A DNA stretch of 64,000 nt, from assembly GCF_000524195.1 (NCBI RefSeq), contig NW_020170391.1:1052938-1116937 (forward strand), given 5' to 3'. This document shows positions 47,801 to 58,656 of the stretch, in pieces. The stretch comes from Echinococcus granulosus (Eukaryota > Platyhelminthes > Cestoda > Cyclophyllidea > Taeniidae). A program made the position numbers and the translations under genes. Each line of letters starts with the position of its first letter. Position 1 is the first letter of the stretch. The notes beneath the pieces are model-generated. The model was not told the DNA's origin. It saw only the letters and a list, made by a program, of their open reading frames with translations, and ran no database searches.

Positions 47801-50800
47801 TGCCTTCAGGGAACCTGCATTATACTTATTTTCATGAATTATGATTAATTGTATATTGCACGGAACGTAAAGTCAAGGCAAAATAGCATAATCGTGTTAA
47901 ATACCAACTGCGAGAAAGTTATAAAAGCTGCTTGAATCTATTTTAGTGTGCATCGTTAGGCAAGGTGATTTCTGAGGAGTTGACAGAGTGAAATATAGAA
48001 TCCAAAATAAGTCATAAAATTTTTATGACAACAACATCGATGGCTAAAACGATATCTGTATGTATTGATACTCCTTTTAAACGTCCCATCTGTAGCAATA
48101 AACAAAGTCGAATCTTGAAACCCAAAGAATTTTTGAAGGCATCTTTTGTTACTTAACCCCCTCTTCTAAAAACACTTCTTCCAATTATGAGATAGAATTT
48201 TTATTCAACTGCCCAAACCGGAAGCAAACTATGCAAGCTGTCAGCCATTCCAAAGTTTTACCTATCCATCAGTTAGGAGTTATTTTGAAGTGCCTCCTTT
48301 TACATAAAATGAAGTAAGCTAAAAGGCACCATCGAAAATGCCGTCACTTAAAACAGCCCAAGATTTATAAACGAAATATGCCAAGAAGTTGTAGGTAGCC
48401 TACTATAAGGAGGATTTTCTTGCTGGTAAAAGTAAAAGAAACCTCTCAACAGCCATGAAGTCATTTTTATGACTCGGAGAAACAATGCCATGGCCGGTTT
48501 ATGCTTATATTAAAACCGCTGCATTACAATGGACTTGGTCATCGACTCCTCTTTAGATAACGAGAGCTATAAGATCAGCGCAGTGTGCCAGTCCATTTTT
48601 CAACTGCGAATTTCTCCACCACGTGGAGATGGTTGCATGTCATGTACAATTTTGTTGGCTACTGTATAGATCTCAGTTTTTCAAAAGATGATGCCAAAAA
48701 TATCATGAAAACAACTAATTTAACGCCACAGTCTCCCATCCCAACGGCTAATTTCTCGGTCTGATAAAAGTGACGGTGAAGTAGGGAAGCATTGGTTGGT
48801 AGTAAATAATTCATTGCACTACGTTAAAAAACTCTTATTTTTCACAGGTAACTAAAAAACCATCATAAAATCAGGGAAATTCATTTAGTTTATTGGAATT
48901 TGTCAATTAGAGACCTTTAGATATTACTCAGTCTCACACCAGAGTACTTTTTAGCATTTGACAAAGCCTTTTAGCTAAGATTTTAACTTGATTTAAAAAA
49001 TTATTATCCGTGGGTAGCATTAGCTGTATCAGAAGGCAAATAAGCAAATTCAGTTCTTTGTGTTTTATCGCATTGCATTCTATTAGCTACTAAGAGAACG
49101 TGCTTCTAAGAACTATTAAAGCGTTATTAAATAAAGTAATTAAAGCCTTCGAATTTCAAGGACAGTTTATGTGGACAAAATTTACTTCCGCCAAAATCAC
49201 CCCAAAATGGGCTTGCAGTAGGTTAGTGCCTTCCTGCTTGTCCGTATAGCTTTAACTCGGTTTGTGTAAATACGGTATGAAATGTATTAATGATGTGAAA
49301 ATCCAACTGACTCGACAGGTGTCAGCAGCTTTTACGCTCCCTCCATCACTAATGCGATGCGTTGAGAACCGGAATCTGCCATAAATAAGCAGGGAATCCT
49401 ACAGAAAACTTTAGTTGAATTTCCTGTGCTTTCTCCTTTGACAGATATTTAAAATATTATGGAACTTTTCAATGATGTTGACTCGTGGTTAAAGATGTCT
49501 GCAATTAATTTTAACAAAAGTTGGCGATGCAGTGGTTTTTATTTGAATACATGAGAAATTTTTCCCTTGAAAGACGCAAAATGATTCTCTTCTGCAATTT
49601 TTGCAAGTAAACAATTCATTGTGGTCCACAGATGTGAATTTAATATCTGCATTATGCAATTTTAGAATCCGAGTTACTTAAGAAACTAAAAAGAGGTCTA
49701 CAATTTTGAGTAGCATATCCACGTCGCATACCACCAATGTGAAGGCTGAAGTATACAATCAAGGCAGACAAAATTTTACCACACGACGCGAACTTGCGGA
49801 CACTTTGTTCCTTGAATTAAGTCTAAATAATATGTACATGCAGCGGTGGCAGCCACAAAGCGGTCTAAAGGGGAAGTGATTGTAGAAAAGGACCTATAAG
49901 CGCTTCTCTATTGATGGGCTAGACACGTTTCTGAGATGGGAGTCTGATTTTAAGTACCATGGACGTCATCCATGGGAGCCCTGGGGGAAATGGACAGATT
50001 TATATGCATATACACAGACTATGCGGTAATAAGCCAGGTGGGTGGAGTAGGGTCTCCTGGAAAATCCTCCAATTATTTGATAAAATGTGAATGCCTTTAA
50101 AACATAGCAAAGGCATGTGATAAAGAGAATAGAGGGAAAATCCCGTAATGCGCAAATATCTTTTTACTCACTAAGGAGGGTCCACAATTAAAGCTATTTT
50201 TTATTGAGGCCTTAATATCATGAAAGAAAAAGTTTTTTAGAACACGAATGCAATGCTTTTCCGTCCACAGAATTTTGCTTCAATCTTTACGGATTGTCGA
50301 TAATTAATGCTTCCGGAAATTCTTGAAATAAACTTCATCATTGCTAAAATAAGTGGACATTTTGAAGAAAACACATTAAACTTTGCTCAATTTACTGATC
50401 TTAAGTTCAGAGGTGATAAGTCTTGCATATTTGGTTTGGGACTTTTGAGATGTTGCTGCTTGAGGAACACTAAAATAATGGACGTATGCAACAGTGGTGA
50501 CTAAATAGCAGTCTGTAGGATTCGAGGGGGCGATGAAGTAGCTAAGATTTATTTTTCACCCTTGTGGGTGCAGGTGATTGCAGAGTACGAGCGCGCAGTG
50601 ATCTTTCGGTTGGGCCGAATCAGGCCGGATGGTGCTAAGGGTCCCGGCCTCTTCTTCGTTCTTCCTTGTCTGGATCGTCTGCGCAAGGTCGACCTTCGCA
50701 CCGTCACCTTCGATGTCCCACCGCAAGAGGTACGTAGTCACCGCACTTTCTGACCATATATTACAGCATATAGGCACGTGGACTTATTAAGTGTGAACTG

Positions 50801-53800
50801 AAGTAAGACGTAGTTTATACCTTCCATTTCCGCAGTGTGCATTTATTAATGCACTTCCATGCGAACACACGGCAACTTTAAACACTTTCATTCGTATTTT
50901 AGCATCAAACGCTAAAGGTGCTTGGCTAATACTATGCATAGTGTTGAGTTTGTAATTCATTTAAAAAAAAATTTAAGCAGACTATATTTTAAGGGCCAAA
51001 CACGTTTAAACTTACCAGGTTGAAAAAGACTAGGTTTAAGAAGGGTCAAACTGCTAAATGAACAATTTTAATGAAGAATTTAAAGTGCTAAAGGCACTTG
51101 ATGGGTGTTCAGGAGTTCCATGAGTCATGACAATGGGAAGTCGCTTCCTTCAATGAAGCGTAGCGTTAACGGTCCTGCTCAAATTTGTAATAGAGTTCCT
51201 CGACTGTCAGAATTAAATTGGCGCTCAAAATTCATTCCATTTATGGCTAAAGAATAGGACTTAAATTTTTTTGCGACATTAATAAAAGTGCAACTAGTGA
51301 CGGGGAATGAAATGAATTAGTTGGGAATAAATGGATTCACATAATGAAAACGGTACAGAGTTTCAGAATAGGTCGAAAAAATATTTCTTTAACATGTTGT
51401 AAAAATTTTTAACATCACAATTAAATGTTTGCATCAGTGAATTGGAGTTAAAGGTTATTCAAGAAATGTACGTATTACTTAAAGGGGAAAAGTAAAATCT
51501 TGCCATAGAAGCAGAAAAAGTTTTACCCAAGGTCAGGCAGACAAATCATTCTTAATTTCCCTTCAAATTTATTTTAAGCGTTGGATCGCAAGAAAGTTTC
51601 TTCATTTGCAGCCCTAGTATCTTGCCACCAGTCATGCTTTATGTTAATGTAGGTTACCAAATGTTATTGCGATTTACATGAGAAGGTTCAAAGGGCGTCG
51701 ATTTCCCCATTCCTGGCTTTATTCCTACACAATATAGTTATGTACCCCTTTAAAATGTGTTAAATCTGAATGTTCCCTATGATAATACTGCGTTATGAGG
51801 TAGAGATAAAATGTCTTATAATTACAGCTCTTTATTTGACTTACTGGGTTGGTTGTTTAAAGACTTTTTTAAAAATTGCCCCTTAACCGCGCATAAAACT
51901 CAGGTATGATATCATAAATCGTTTCTGAGGAGAAATTCTTTTGCGTTTAATTTTCTTATTAGTATAAGAGATATCAAAACGTCTATTTGTATGGTTTGAC
52001 CAATAGTACACAATTGGGTTGTATTGAAATCCGAGTAGATGCAACATAACCTTTCGAAGCGTTTCTGTAGGACGCTGAATAAGTTCATGGGCCAGTAGGA
52101 TCATGGGGGAAGGGACAAAGCCTAAATTGGGTATCTGAGGAGGCATTTCCATTCGTCTGTTATCATAAGGGCAGGAGCTAGATTGATGATGCCCGAGAAG
52201 ATGGGTATGAGGGAACCCAACAATGTGTACAAGATTTCTTTATACGACGCTTCTCCAGAGATTCGAGGGCAGTAAGTTGGGTCATATCAGGCACAATTAA
52301 TTTTACATACCTTGGGATTAATATTAAACACCTAATGATATGGACAACATGGTTATTTTTAATATGATTTGGAAAAAATAGTCACGATGCAAGATACAGA
52401 CATGAAACCGTCTGCTAAGATATGCGCTCAATACATTATACAGATTAATCAACGTGGTTTTCTTAATTAAAAACTAAAATTTTTCGTTCCTCTCAATTTC
52501 AGTCTAATTTAACGCACAATGGAAAACCCAAACTGTTTTTACAGACTCGATATCACGACTCGATTAACAACTTTGTGTCGCCTAAGAGACACGCATTCGC
52601 CCTCTATTCATAGACTGCGATGGAACTACTTTCCTGTCATAAGACGATTAAATTAACAAACTTTGATATGGACAAGGTTGATTATTTAAGAAAGATAATA
52701 TCTAGTATTACGGTGCCTCGTTCTGATACAGCGTTCACGTTGTCTTTAAGTATCTCTGTAAAGGTGTTGGAAGTCAGACACCCTGTTGATTAGAAGAAAT
52801 GTGCTGGTGGTTATCCGATTTGATCGCTACGGTCGCAATTTTGCAGGTGCTAACAAAAGACTCAGTGACAGTGGCGGTGGACGCCGTAGTGTATTACCGC
52901 ATTTATAACCCCATCGTAGCAGTGACCAACGTGGAGGATGCGGATCGGTCTACGCGTCTGCTAGCAGCCACCACCCTCCGCAACGTTCTTGGCACCAAAA
53001 GCCTCTCCGAGATCCTCTCCGAGAGGGAGTCCATTTCGACCTCCATGCAGGTATGCCTTCACCCTCCCCTTCTTTTCTTCATTCTCACACCATCAACTAG
53101 TTAATAATATTGCGGATTTAAAGTAGTTGCACCTTATGGTGCATTTAAATTTGAAGCTTTTTGAGTATTTTCCTTTTTGGTTTAAGAAAAAACGTTTAAG
53201 GACTATTGCTGTGATGTCAGATATAAGCTTGAAGTCAGTTGTTTTGTTTGTTGATCATAAGCCTATTTAGAAACCCGTAAACTATCCCATATATTCTGTG
53301 GGAAGAATTAATCTTCCCTTTTTGGTTAAGAAATTCCGTTACGAATGATTGAATGAGGATAGAGAAGTGGGTATACTAAGTAAAATATTCCCTCCTTATT
53401 TACAATGACGACAAAAATAGTCAGCACGAGCGAAAATCATGGAGCAGTTTGAGCCATTGTCAGACAAATATGCAACACTAAGTGGACGATGGTACAACTA
53501 CTAACATTGCAAAAACGAAATAATATTGACTTAATGCTTACCAAGGTCTGCTAAGAGAGAAGATGGAATTTGGTATTTTAAAAAGTTTCTGTCACACAAC
53601 TTTGAGTATTTAAGGCAAAGAAAATACTCTCTGACTGCACAAGATTTGATTTAAAGAATTAAAATTTCTACACAGGTTTCGCTAATAAGGATAGGTAACT
53701 GTCTTAATTCTCTATTCCGAAAATAGGTTTTTATTTAAGGCATCGAAGCAGACACGCAAATGTATTATGTTATTTCCAGTGGTTGTCTTATCTGACAATG

Positions 53801-56800
53801 AAAAAGTTGTCATAATTCTTAAAAGCATTCGAATTCACTTTCATCTGATCGTCTTCTTTGACCCTACCGCCGCTGATTCAGTGAAGAGATTTAATCCTGT
53901 TCGTTTAGCTGCTCTTATGCTTATCTAGGCAATAACCTGAGAACATATAGCCATTAAAACTGTTGACATAAATCATACGGAGGATTTTTCAATCTAACGT
54001 TCCTTGCTATCAGCCTAAAAAGGAAATATTCACTCCGTTGAAAAGTGGATAGTACCAAATAATTGCTTATGTCCTGCATTCTAGAAATTTCTTACCTAGC
54101 TGCATTCAATTTCAGACGATGCTGGACGATGCAACACAACCATGGGGCGTCAAAGTGGAGCGTGTCGAAGTGTGAGTGATCATTTAATTGCCTAACACTG
54201 TCCGATGAATATTTTGCGCCATTCTTCGAAAATGGCTTATCCATGAAGGCCCTTAAAATAGTCCATGTAGAATAAGTAGTCAGTGGACATACCTTGTGTA
54301 TAATTACACTAAAATATTTTCCGCAGTTTAATTGGAAACCCGTACTTCCAAATTGTATGGTTTAAAATAATTAAGAGGCTGTGCTATTTCAATTCTAACC
54401 CGTTTCTTGGAATAGATCACCTTCAAAATTGTTCAAGTATTTTTTAAAAAATTCTTTGCATCTCCCTACCTGAATGCCTCAAAAGCATAAATTTTTCTAG
54501 CTGATCTAAGTGATTACAGGGTCCTGGACGGGAAAAAAGTGTAAGCAAGTTCACTATCGTGACTAGTTAACTATGCTCACGCAACTACCATCGTAGAAGG
54601 TAGTGAAAAAGTATTACTTTGCTTCGTTTGATGTTTACTTCAGAAAGGACGTCCGACTGCCGTTGCAGTTACAGAGAACAATGGCCGCAGAAGCCGAAGC
54701 CACGCGTGAAGCTCAAGCAAAGGTAAGCCGGCTTTCTTGCACCCCCAGCTCATCTGGCGATATGTGATTTAATTTACAAATTAAAGTGCCCACTTTGATT
54801 CGTCTTAGTGCCTTTGCCTATATGCTAGGAAAAGACAGCACCACGGACGAAAGAGTGAATCCCGATCACGGCCAAAAAACTTTCTTGCAAATGGTTAAAC
54901 GCAAGAGATCAGCAATGGATACTAAGCATTTGAGATTTTAATTGGATTGTTCCTGATATTCTGGCTAGGGGAGCCTTGCAGGAAGACCAAGATACTTTAA
55001 GGCTCAAATTATCAATTTATATGAAATCGGCAAGTGCTCATGGTCAAAGCATTAATTACGCATCTTTGTTAAAGAAGTGTTTGCCTCGGGATCCATGCGC
55101 ATGTATTTTCCGAGTAGACAAATTGATGCTTAAAGCAAATTAAACACACAGTCAATGTCGTAAAAAGCAAATAAAACCATAAATTTAAAGTGTTTGGGTC
55201 AAAATTAAGGAGTAGTATAATTTAAAGGAGTTTTATATGTCAGTTTGTTGGCTAAAAGCACCAAAAGTGCACACACACAATATGTATGAATACATTGGCG
55301 AAGTCGTCATTGACTTACCTCGATTACTTACTAAATAAGGTATATCAAACCGAAAGTCGTCAATGGAAACTACTCATTTCATTCAACATGAAAGACATTA
55401 TGAATGTAACAAACATAAGGTTCGGTAATCTAATATGGTTATTTTCTAATAAGTGCTGAAGCTTGCAAATAAGTTTAAGACGTAAAATGGCTAAATTTTC
55501 TGGTAGGATGGAAAGTACTGGTCACGTCACAGCCTGGAGCATTCAAATATCTACCCACAAAACTGTGGTTGGCAGTCACAGAAAAAATGGAGTAATTTTG
55601 TTGTGCTATTTTAAGCGCACATTTTAGCACTGGTAACGGGCTGTCTTCTTATATTTAAAACGTCAACTGACAATGCTGAAAAATGCATCGGTTTTAATCC
55701 AACTAAGAACGAGTGTCATGGTTAGAAGTATTTTGCAACAGTGTTGTGCATGGGAGGGTCGGATTAACATGATGCAATACAAGTCAGGTGAACTAAGCAC
55801 CACGGGCGCTAATACCTCATCATCCTCCCACTAGGTGTCGGTTCTCCAATGACCACAACACGATTAATTCCGAAAGCTAAATTATGGCATTAAAGTGACG
55901 GCTAGAACAGCGTTGAAAGGCGGCACCTCAATGTAATGGACACATATTCTGTTTATTATAGTCAGTAAAAACGTGTCCATACTTTTACAGGCGTAAATAT
56001 TTAAGGGTTATGGGGTTTTAATGGTGTGTAATTGGACAAAAATGAATGAAGTAAGCGGTTCATTAGAATGATTTTTAAAGCCATAGGTCTGATTTGCTTT
56101 TAACTTAAATTCAGTAATCCAGTCTTCCTTTTTTATGCAAAAAAATGTCTGTGATTTAGGCTACAAACTACTTTTAATGTTTCAAGGCAGCCTAAAAAGC
56201 ATGGCAAAGTCAAGATCTTTTAATTGAATAATGAATTCTATGAAGAGGATCTTTTAAACGCCCAGCCGTTCTAGGCCAACAGGATAGTATCAACTGGGAT
56301 AAGGTGGGAAACGCCGAGTCATCTAGTCATTTATTTTATAAAGCTTTTTGCTTATATGTTTTTTATTCTATGTTTATCTCTCTTAAAGGTAATCAAAATA
56401 TGTCTTGCATAAAAGTCAAGTTAATTTAACGAGTCCCATTTTAAAGGTTTTCCGCATACCTGTTCCAGGTAGTTGTACGAAACAGTCTAGGCGTGGCACT
56501 GTCTTGTCCATCGGAAGATCAAAAAGAACTACGAGAAAGCGTTTTTCTTTTTAGCCAACGAAGCTCACAATTTTTATCTAAAAAACATTATGGAATTTTT
56601 AAGTGTGCTACTCTTGCCCACAGACATATGTAAATGCTTTTGGTGAACGGGGCTTTACTACTGCCTCGAAAGTCTGAAGATGTTTGCGCAGATAAAGTGA
56701 GATGAAAACTCATTCATGCCCAATAAAATGTAAGCAGTTGCTGGCCAAGCAGATCTCTTCGTAAGGGGAGATGGATAAAGCTTGCACAATTATTTGTCCC

Positions 56801-58656
56801 GTCACCAGAGAACTGAGGCTCAAGAGATCTGATGTGGCACTAAAATGTGCGCGTATTTTGGTGTCCTGTGGAACTGCCCAAACAAAACTAGATAATAGTA
56901 GACACTTTTGGCTGCAAAACACGGTTGACAAAATGCCGAAGCATGGCGTTTACCAAAATTTTCGGTCAAACATTTGGACAACGATTTTGCGTTATCAAAA
57001 ACACTTTTTGACTAATAAATCCCGAAACCTAATTTTCGGAGTTTGTACAATCAATATTTGCCAATTTCGCCTAATATCAGTTTATTTTATTGTGATTTTA
57101 TAACCAAAGCAAAACAAATTGTAACAATTAAAATGCTGTCCTCCCATTAGTTTTCGTTTTTCAATATCAGTTCCTAAAAGTAGTGCTCTTCAGGTCTTCG
57201 GCAAACGACTTCTCCCATTTAGAAATTTTTGTCAATTTACATTGCTACAACAATTCAGTTGTCGTTTCACAAACGAGTTCCATGCAAGATTCCATAATAT
57301 TATCCAATTAGATTTCACCGGAAGTCAACACAGCATGGACTGGCTTAAAATTGAGTTTAGTCTGAATTAGCGAAACTTCCAACTTTTTCTGCACAAAACC
57401 CCAAAAGTGTCCTCAGAATTTGGCTTTCAGACATAACTGCAGTGAACGTGGGGAGATCCCTTTTGATTTAATTAAACAAAGTCAATCTCTCTCTATTGAA
57501 AACAATGGAGACAACAGTAAACAACAATTTCTGCAAAAATTGTAACGGTTTCCGCATTTACTGGGTCGCATGAGTCATCAAAAGCATTTTAAATGAGTTT
57601 ATACCATCCATGCTCACAACTCAGCAAAACATCCTAAAGTTAATGCAATTTACTCTTCATAAGTGGTTGCTTGAAAATTTGTTTTGTTTAGCTTTCACAC
57701 ACACATCTTCGTTCTTCCTTGGAAAAAAGTGTAGGGCATACCAACGACACACCGTGACTGTGATCCGCACTGCTTCGCTTGCGCCGTTTCATTTCAAACT
57801 TTGTGTTTGTTTTTTTTTTTTGGATTATTTTCTAAACAATAAGAAAGAATTTGCAGCTATGACTAGCGCTCCATTGTTAACAACATTTTACGAAAAAATC
57901 ATTTCGGAGACAGGAGGCATTCGGACTTGTGTATAGTTACTTGTGATTTTTAAAGAATGAAACCTTAAACAATATGTGATTTGAATCACATCCAAGTAAT
58001 AAAAAACCCAAGGTCAAATACTAGTGTCTAGAAATTCGTGTTCTCAGACTAGTGACTTATTCGGATGCTGACAACTCATCCCCACTTGGTTGCAGAAACC
58101 ATTATAGTGGCAAATGAACTCCAAATACTCAATTAAAAGACAATGCCTCCTGTATCATTTCTCGCAAAAAAAGATACGGCGGCAAAATAGTTTTAAATAG
58201 TCTACATTGTTTGGAAGCTTTAGCAATGTTCAAATTATTTTAAAAGGAGTTTAAGACGCCATTCATCCTTTAATTATAGTAGCCAAAAGCTTAATTCCTA
58301 AATACGTTGGGTTATTGTTAGCATAAGTAGATTTTTAGGAGGGTAGACGGATAGCTAAGTGAATGCATAAGTCTGTGAATTAAATGTTAGATAACTGAAA
58401 AAGAAGTGGTTAAAATAATGCCTGCTTAAATTAATAGTTGAAACGACGGACGTTTGATTAATAGGTGATAGCGGCAGAGGGTGAGAAGCGCTCCTCAGCA
58501 GCTCTGAAGGAGGCAGCGGACGTGTTGATGGACTCACCACTGGCTCTTCACTTGCGCTATCTACAAACTCTCAATGCAATTTCCGCGGAGAAAAACTCCA
58601 CAATCATCTTCCCCCTGCCTCTAGGGCTGATCCGGAGTTTTCTAAGGAGAGAATAG
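32345..58656 (+). CDS. STOM: Stomatin/MEC-2/podocin-type membrane scaffold protein, 7 exons over 26 kb
   Basis: Exons: 32345-32813, 46218-46348, 50574-50729, 52847-53050, 54116-54171, 54644-54722, 58465-58656. All phases agree. The product is 428 residues from the ATG at 32345, or 415 from the ATG at 32384. Numbering from the latter: a hydrophilic N-terminal domain (1-143), a hydrophobic hairpin ([20 protein letters not shown], 165-184) with the family's conserved proline at 179, then an SPFH/PHB domain from ~188. Diagnostic blocks are [84 protein letters not shown] and [12 protein letters not shown]. Stomatins bind cholesterol-rich inner-leaflet membrane, oligomerise and regulate ion channels (MEC-2 with touch channels, podocin in filtration). 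Cys162 and Cys185 beside the hairpin are plausible palmitoylation sites. It ends soon after the domain, unlike MEC-2 with its long tail. Assignment of the first exon across a 13.4-kb intron rests on phase only. Confidence 0.88.
35576..35702 (+). CDS. Candidate alternative first exon of the stomatin-type gene
   Basis: An open frame (in-frame ATGs at 35576, 35594 and 35606) passes through [20 protein letters not shown] and ends at the good donor CTC|GTAAGA in phase 1. That is the phase required by the exon at 46218, so it could supply a shorter, Cys-containing N-terminus. The internal CCCCCCAG could instead make it an internal exon, but its 76-nt length would then break the frame. Confidence 0.35.
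36509..36528. repeat. Perfect hairpin CAGGTTC-N6-GAACCTG
   Basis: Seven-bp perfect arms around a six-base loop (ACGGGC), in a GC-richer patch (36420-36540) inside the large stomatin intron. No tRNA cloverleaf or LTR could be established. Confidence 0.5.
40881..41085 (+). repeat. Dispersed repeat family, copy 4
   Basis: Aligns by eye with the 5.2- and 5.7-kb copies in block order: CCAAGACTATTCTGAGGACG, ATATATATTC, a GGGGTTGGCGCTACTGGC block, ACATAAAGTGGCCCC and the tail GGGAGTTAAATAAACAACC. It lies in the sense orientation within the stomatin intron. Diverged, with no coding capacity. Confidence 0.5.
46218..46348 (+). CDS. STOM: Stomatin-type exon 2 (membrane hairpin)
   Basis: Encodes the juxtamembrane segment and the hydrophobic hairpin ending PFCIK, at the donor AAG|GTGAGC. 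The start is less certain: CTGCAG|TT at 46217 was chosen because it fits phase 1, but the frame is open further upstream to 46094. Confidence 0.75.
46349..50573 (+). other. 4.2-kb intron of the stomatin-type gene
   Basis: AT-rich. The only unusual item is a 45-codon basic open frame at 47051-47188 in a GC-richer patch. No supported exon. Confidence 0.5.
50574..50729 (+). CDS. STOM: Stomatin-type exon 3 (start of SPFH domain)
   Basis: Acceptor TTGTGGGTGCAG. Encodes [19 protein letters not shown] and [13 protein letters not shown], nearly invariant in the family. Donor GAG|GTACGT, phase 0. Confidence 0.95.
50730..52846 (+). other. 2.1-kb intron of the stomatin-type gene
   Basis: No exon. An 89-codon open frame on the opposite strand (52152-51883) has no recognisable motif and is treated as chance. 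Confidence 0.5.
52847..53050 (+). CDS. STOM: Stomatin-type exon 4 (SPFH domain core)
   Basis: Acceptor CAATTTTGCAG. Encodes [38 protein letters not shown] and [18 protein letters not shown]. Donor CAG|GTATGC, phase 0. Confidence 0.95.
53051..54115 (+). other. 1.1-kb intron of the stomatin-type gene
   Basis: AT-rich, nothing recognised. Confidence 0.6.
54116..54171 (+). CDS. STOM: Stomatin-type exon 5
   Basis: Acceptor CAATTTCAG. Encodes [18 protein letters not shown]. Donor AAGT|GTGAGT splits a Val codon completed in the next exon. Confidence 0.93.
54172..54643 (+). other. 472-bp intron of the stomatin-type gene
   Basis: AT-rich sequence between exons 5 and 6. No exon or other feature recognised. 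Confidence 0.6.
54644..54722 (+). CDS. STOM: Stomatin-type exon 6
   Basis: Encodes [20 protein letters not shown] and REAQAK, the conserved helix after the SPFH core. Donor AAAG|GTAAGC. Confidence 0.95.
54723..58464 (+). other. 3.7-kb intron of the stomatin-type gene
   Basis: No exon recognised. Two ~110-codon plus-strand frames (56771-57103 and 57610-57936) are Cys/Phe/aromatic-rich, lack motifs and are treated as chance. Confidence 0.5.
58465..58656 (+). CDS. STOM: Stomatin-type terminal exon
   Basis: Acceptor GATTAATAG. Encodes [39 protein letters not shown] and [10 protein letters not shown], ending RSFLRRE and TAG. This is the family's oligomerisation and C-terminal block, with almost no extra tail. 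Confidence 0.95.
   Translation: MIAAEGEKRSSAALKEAADVLMDSPLALHLRYLQTLNAISAEKNSTIIFPLPLGLIRSFLRRE

Noticed and set aside
51883..52152. 89-codon minus-strand frame in a stomatin intron
   Set aside because: No motif, splice context or recognisable transposon domain.
56771..57936. Two ~110-codon frames in the last stomatin intron
   Set aside because: Aromatic/Cys-rich composition typical of translated AT-rich DNA, no motifs and no splice partners in phase.
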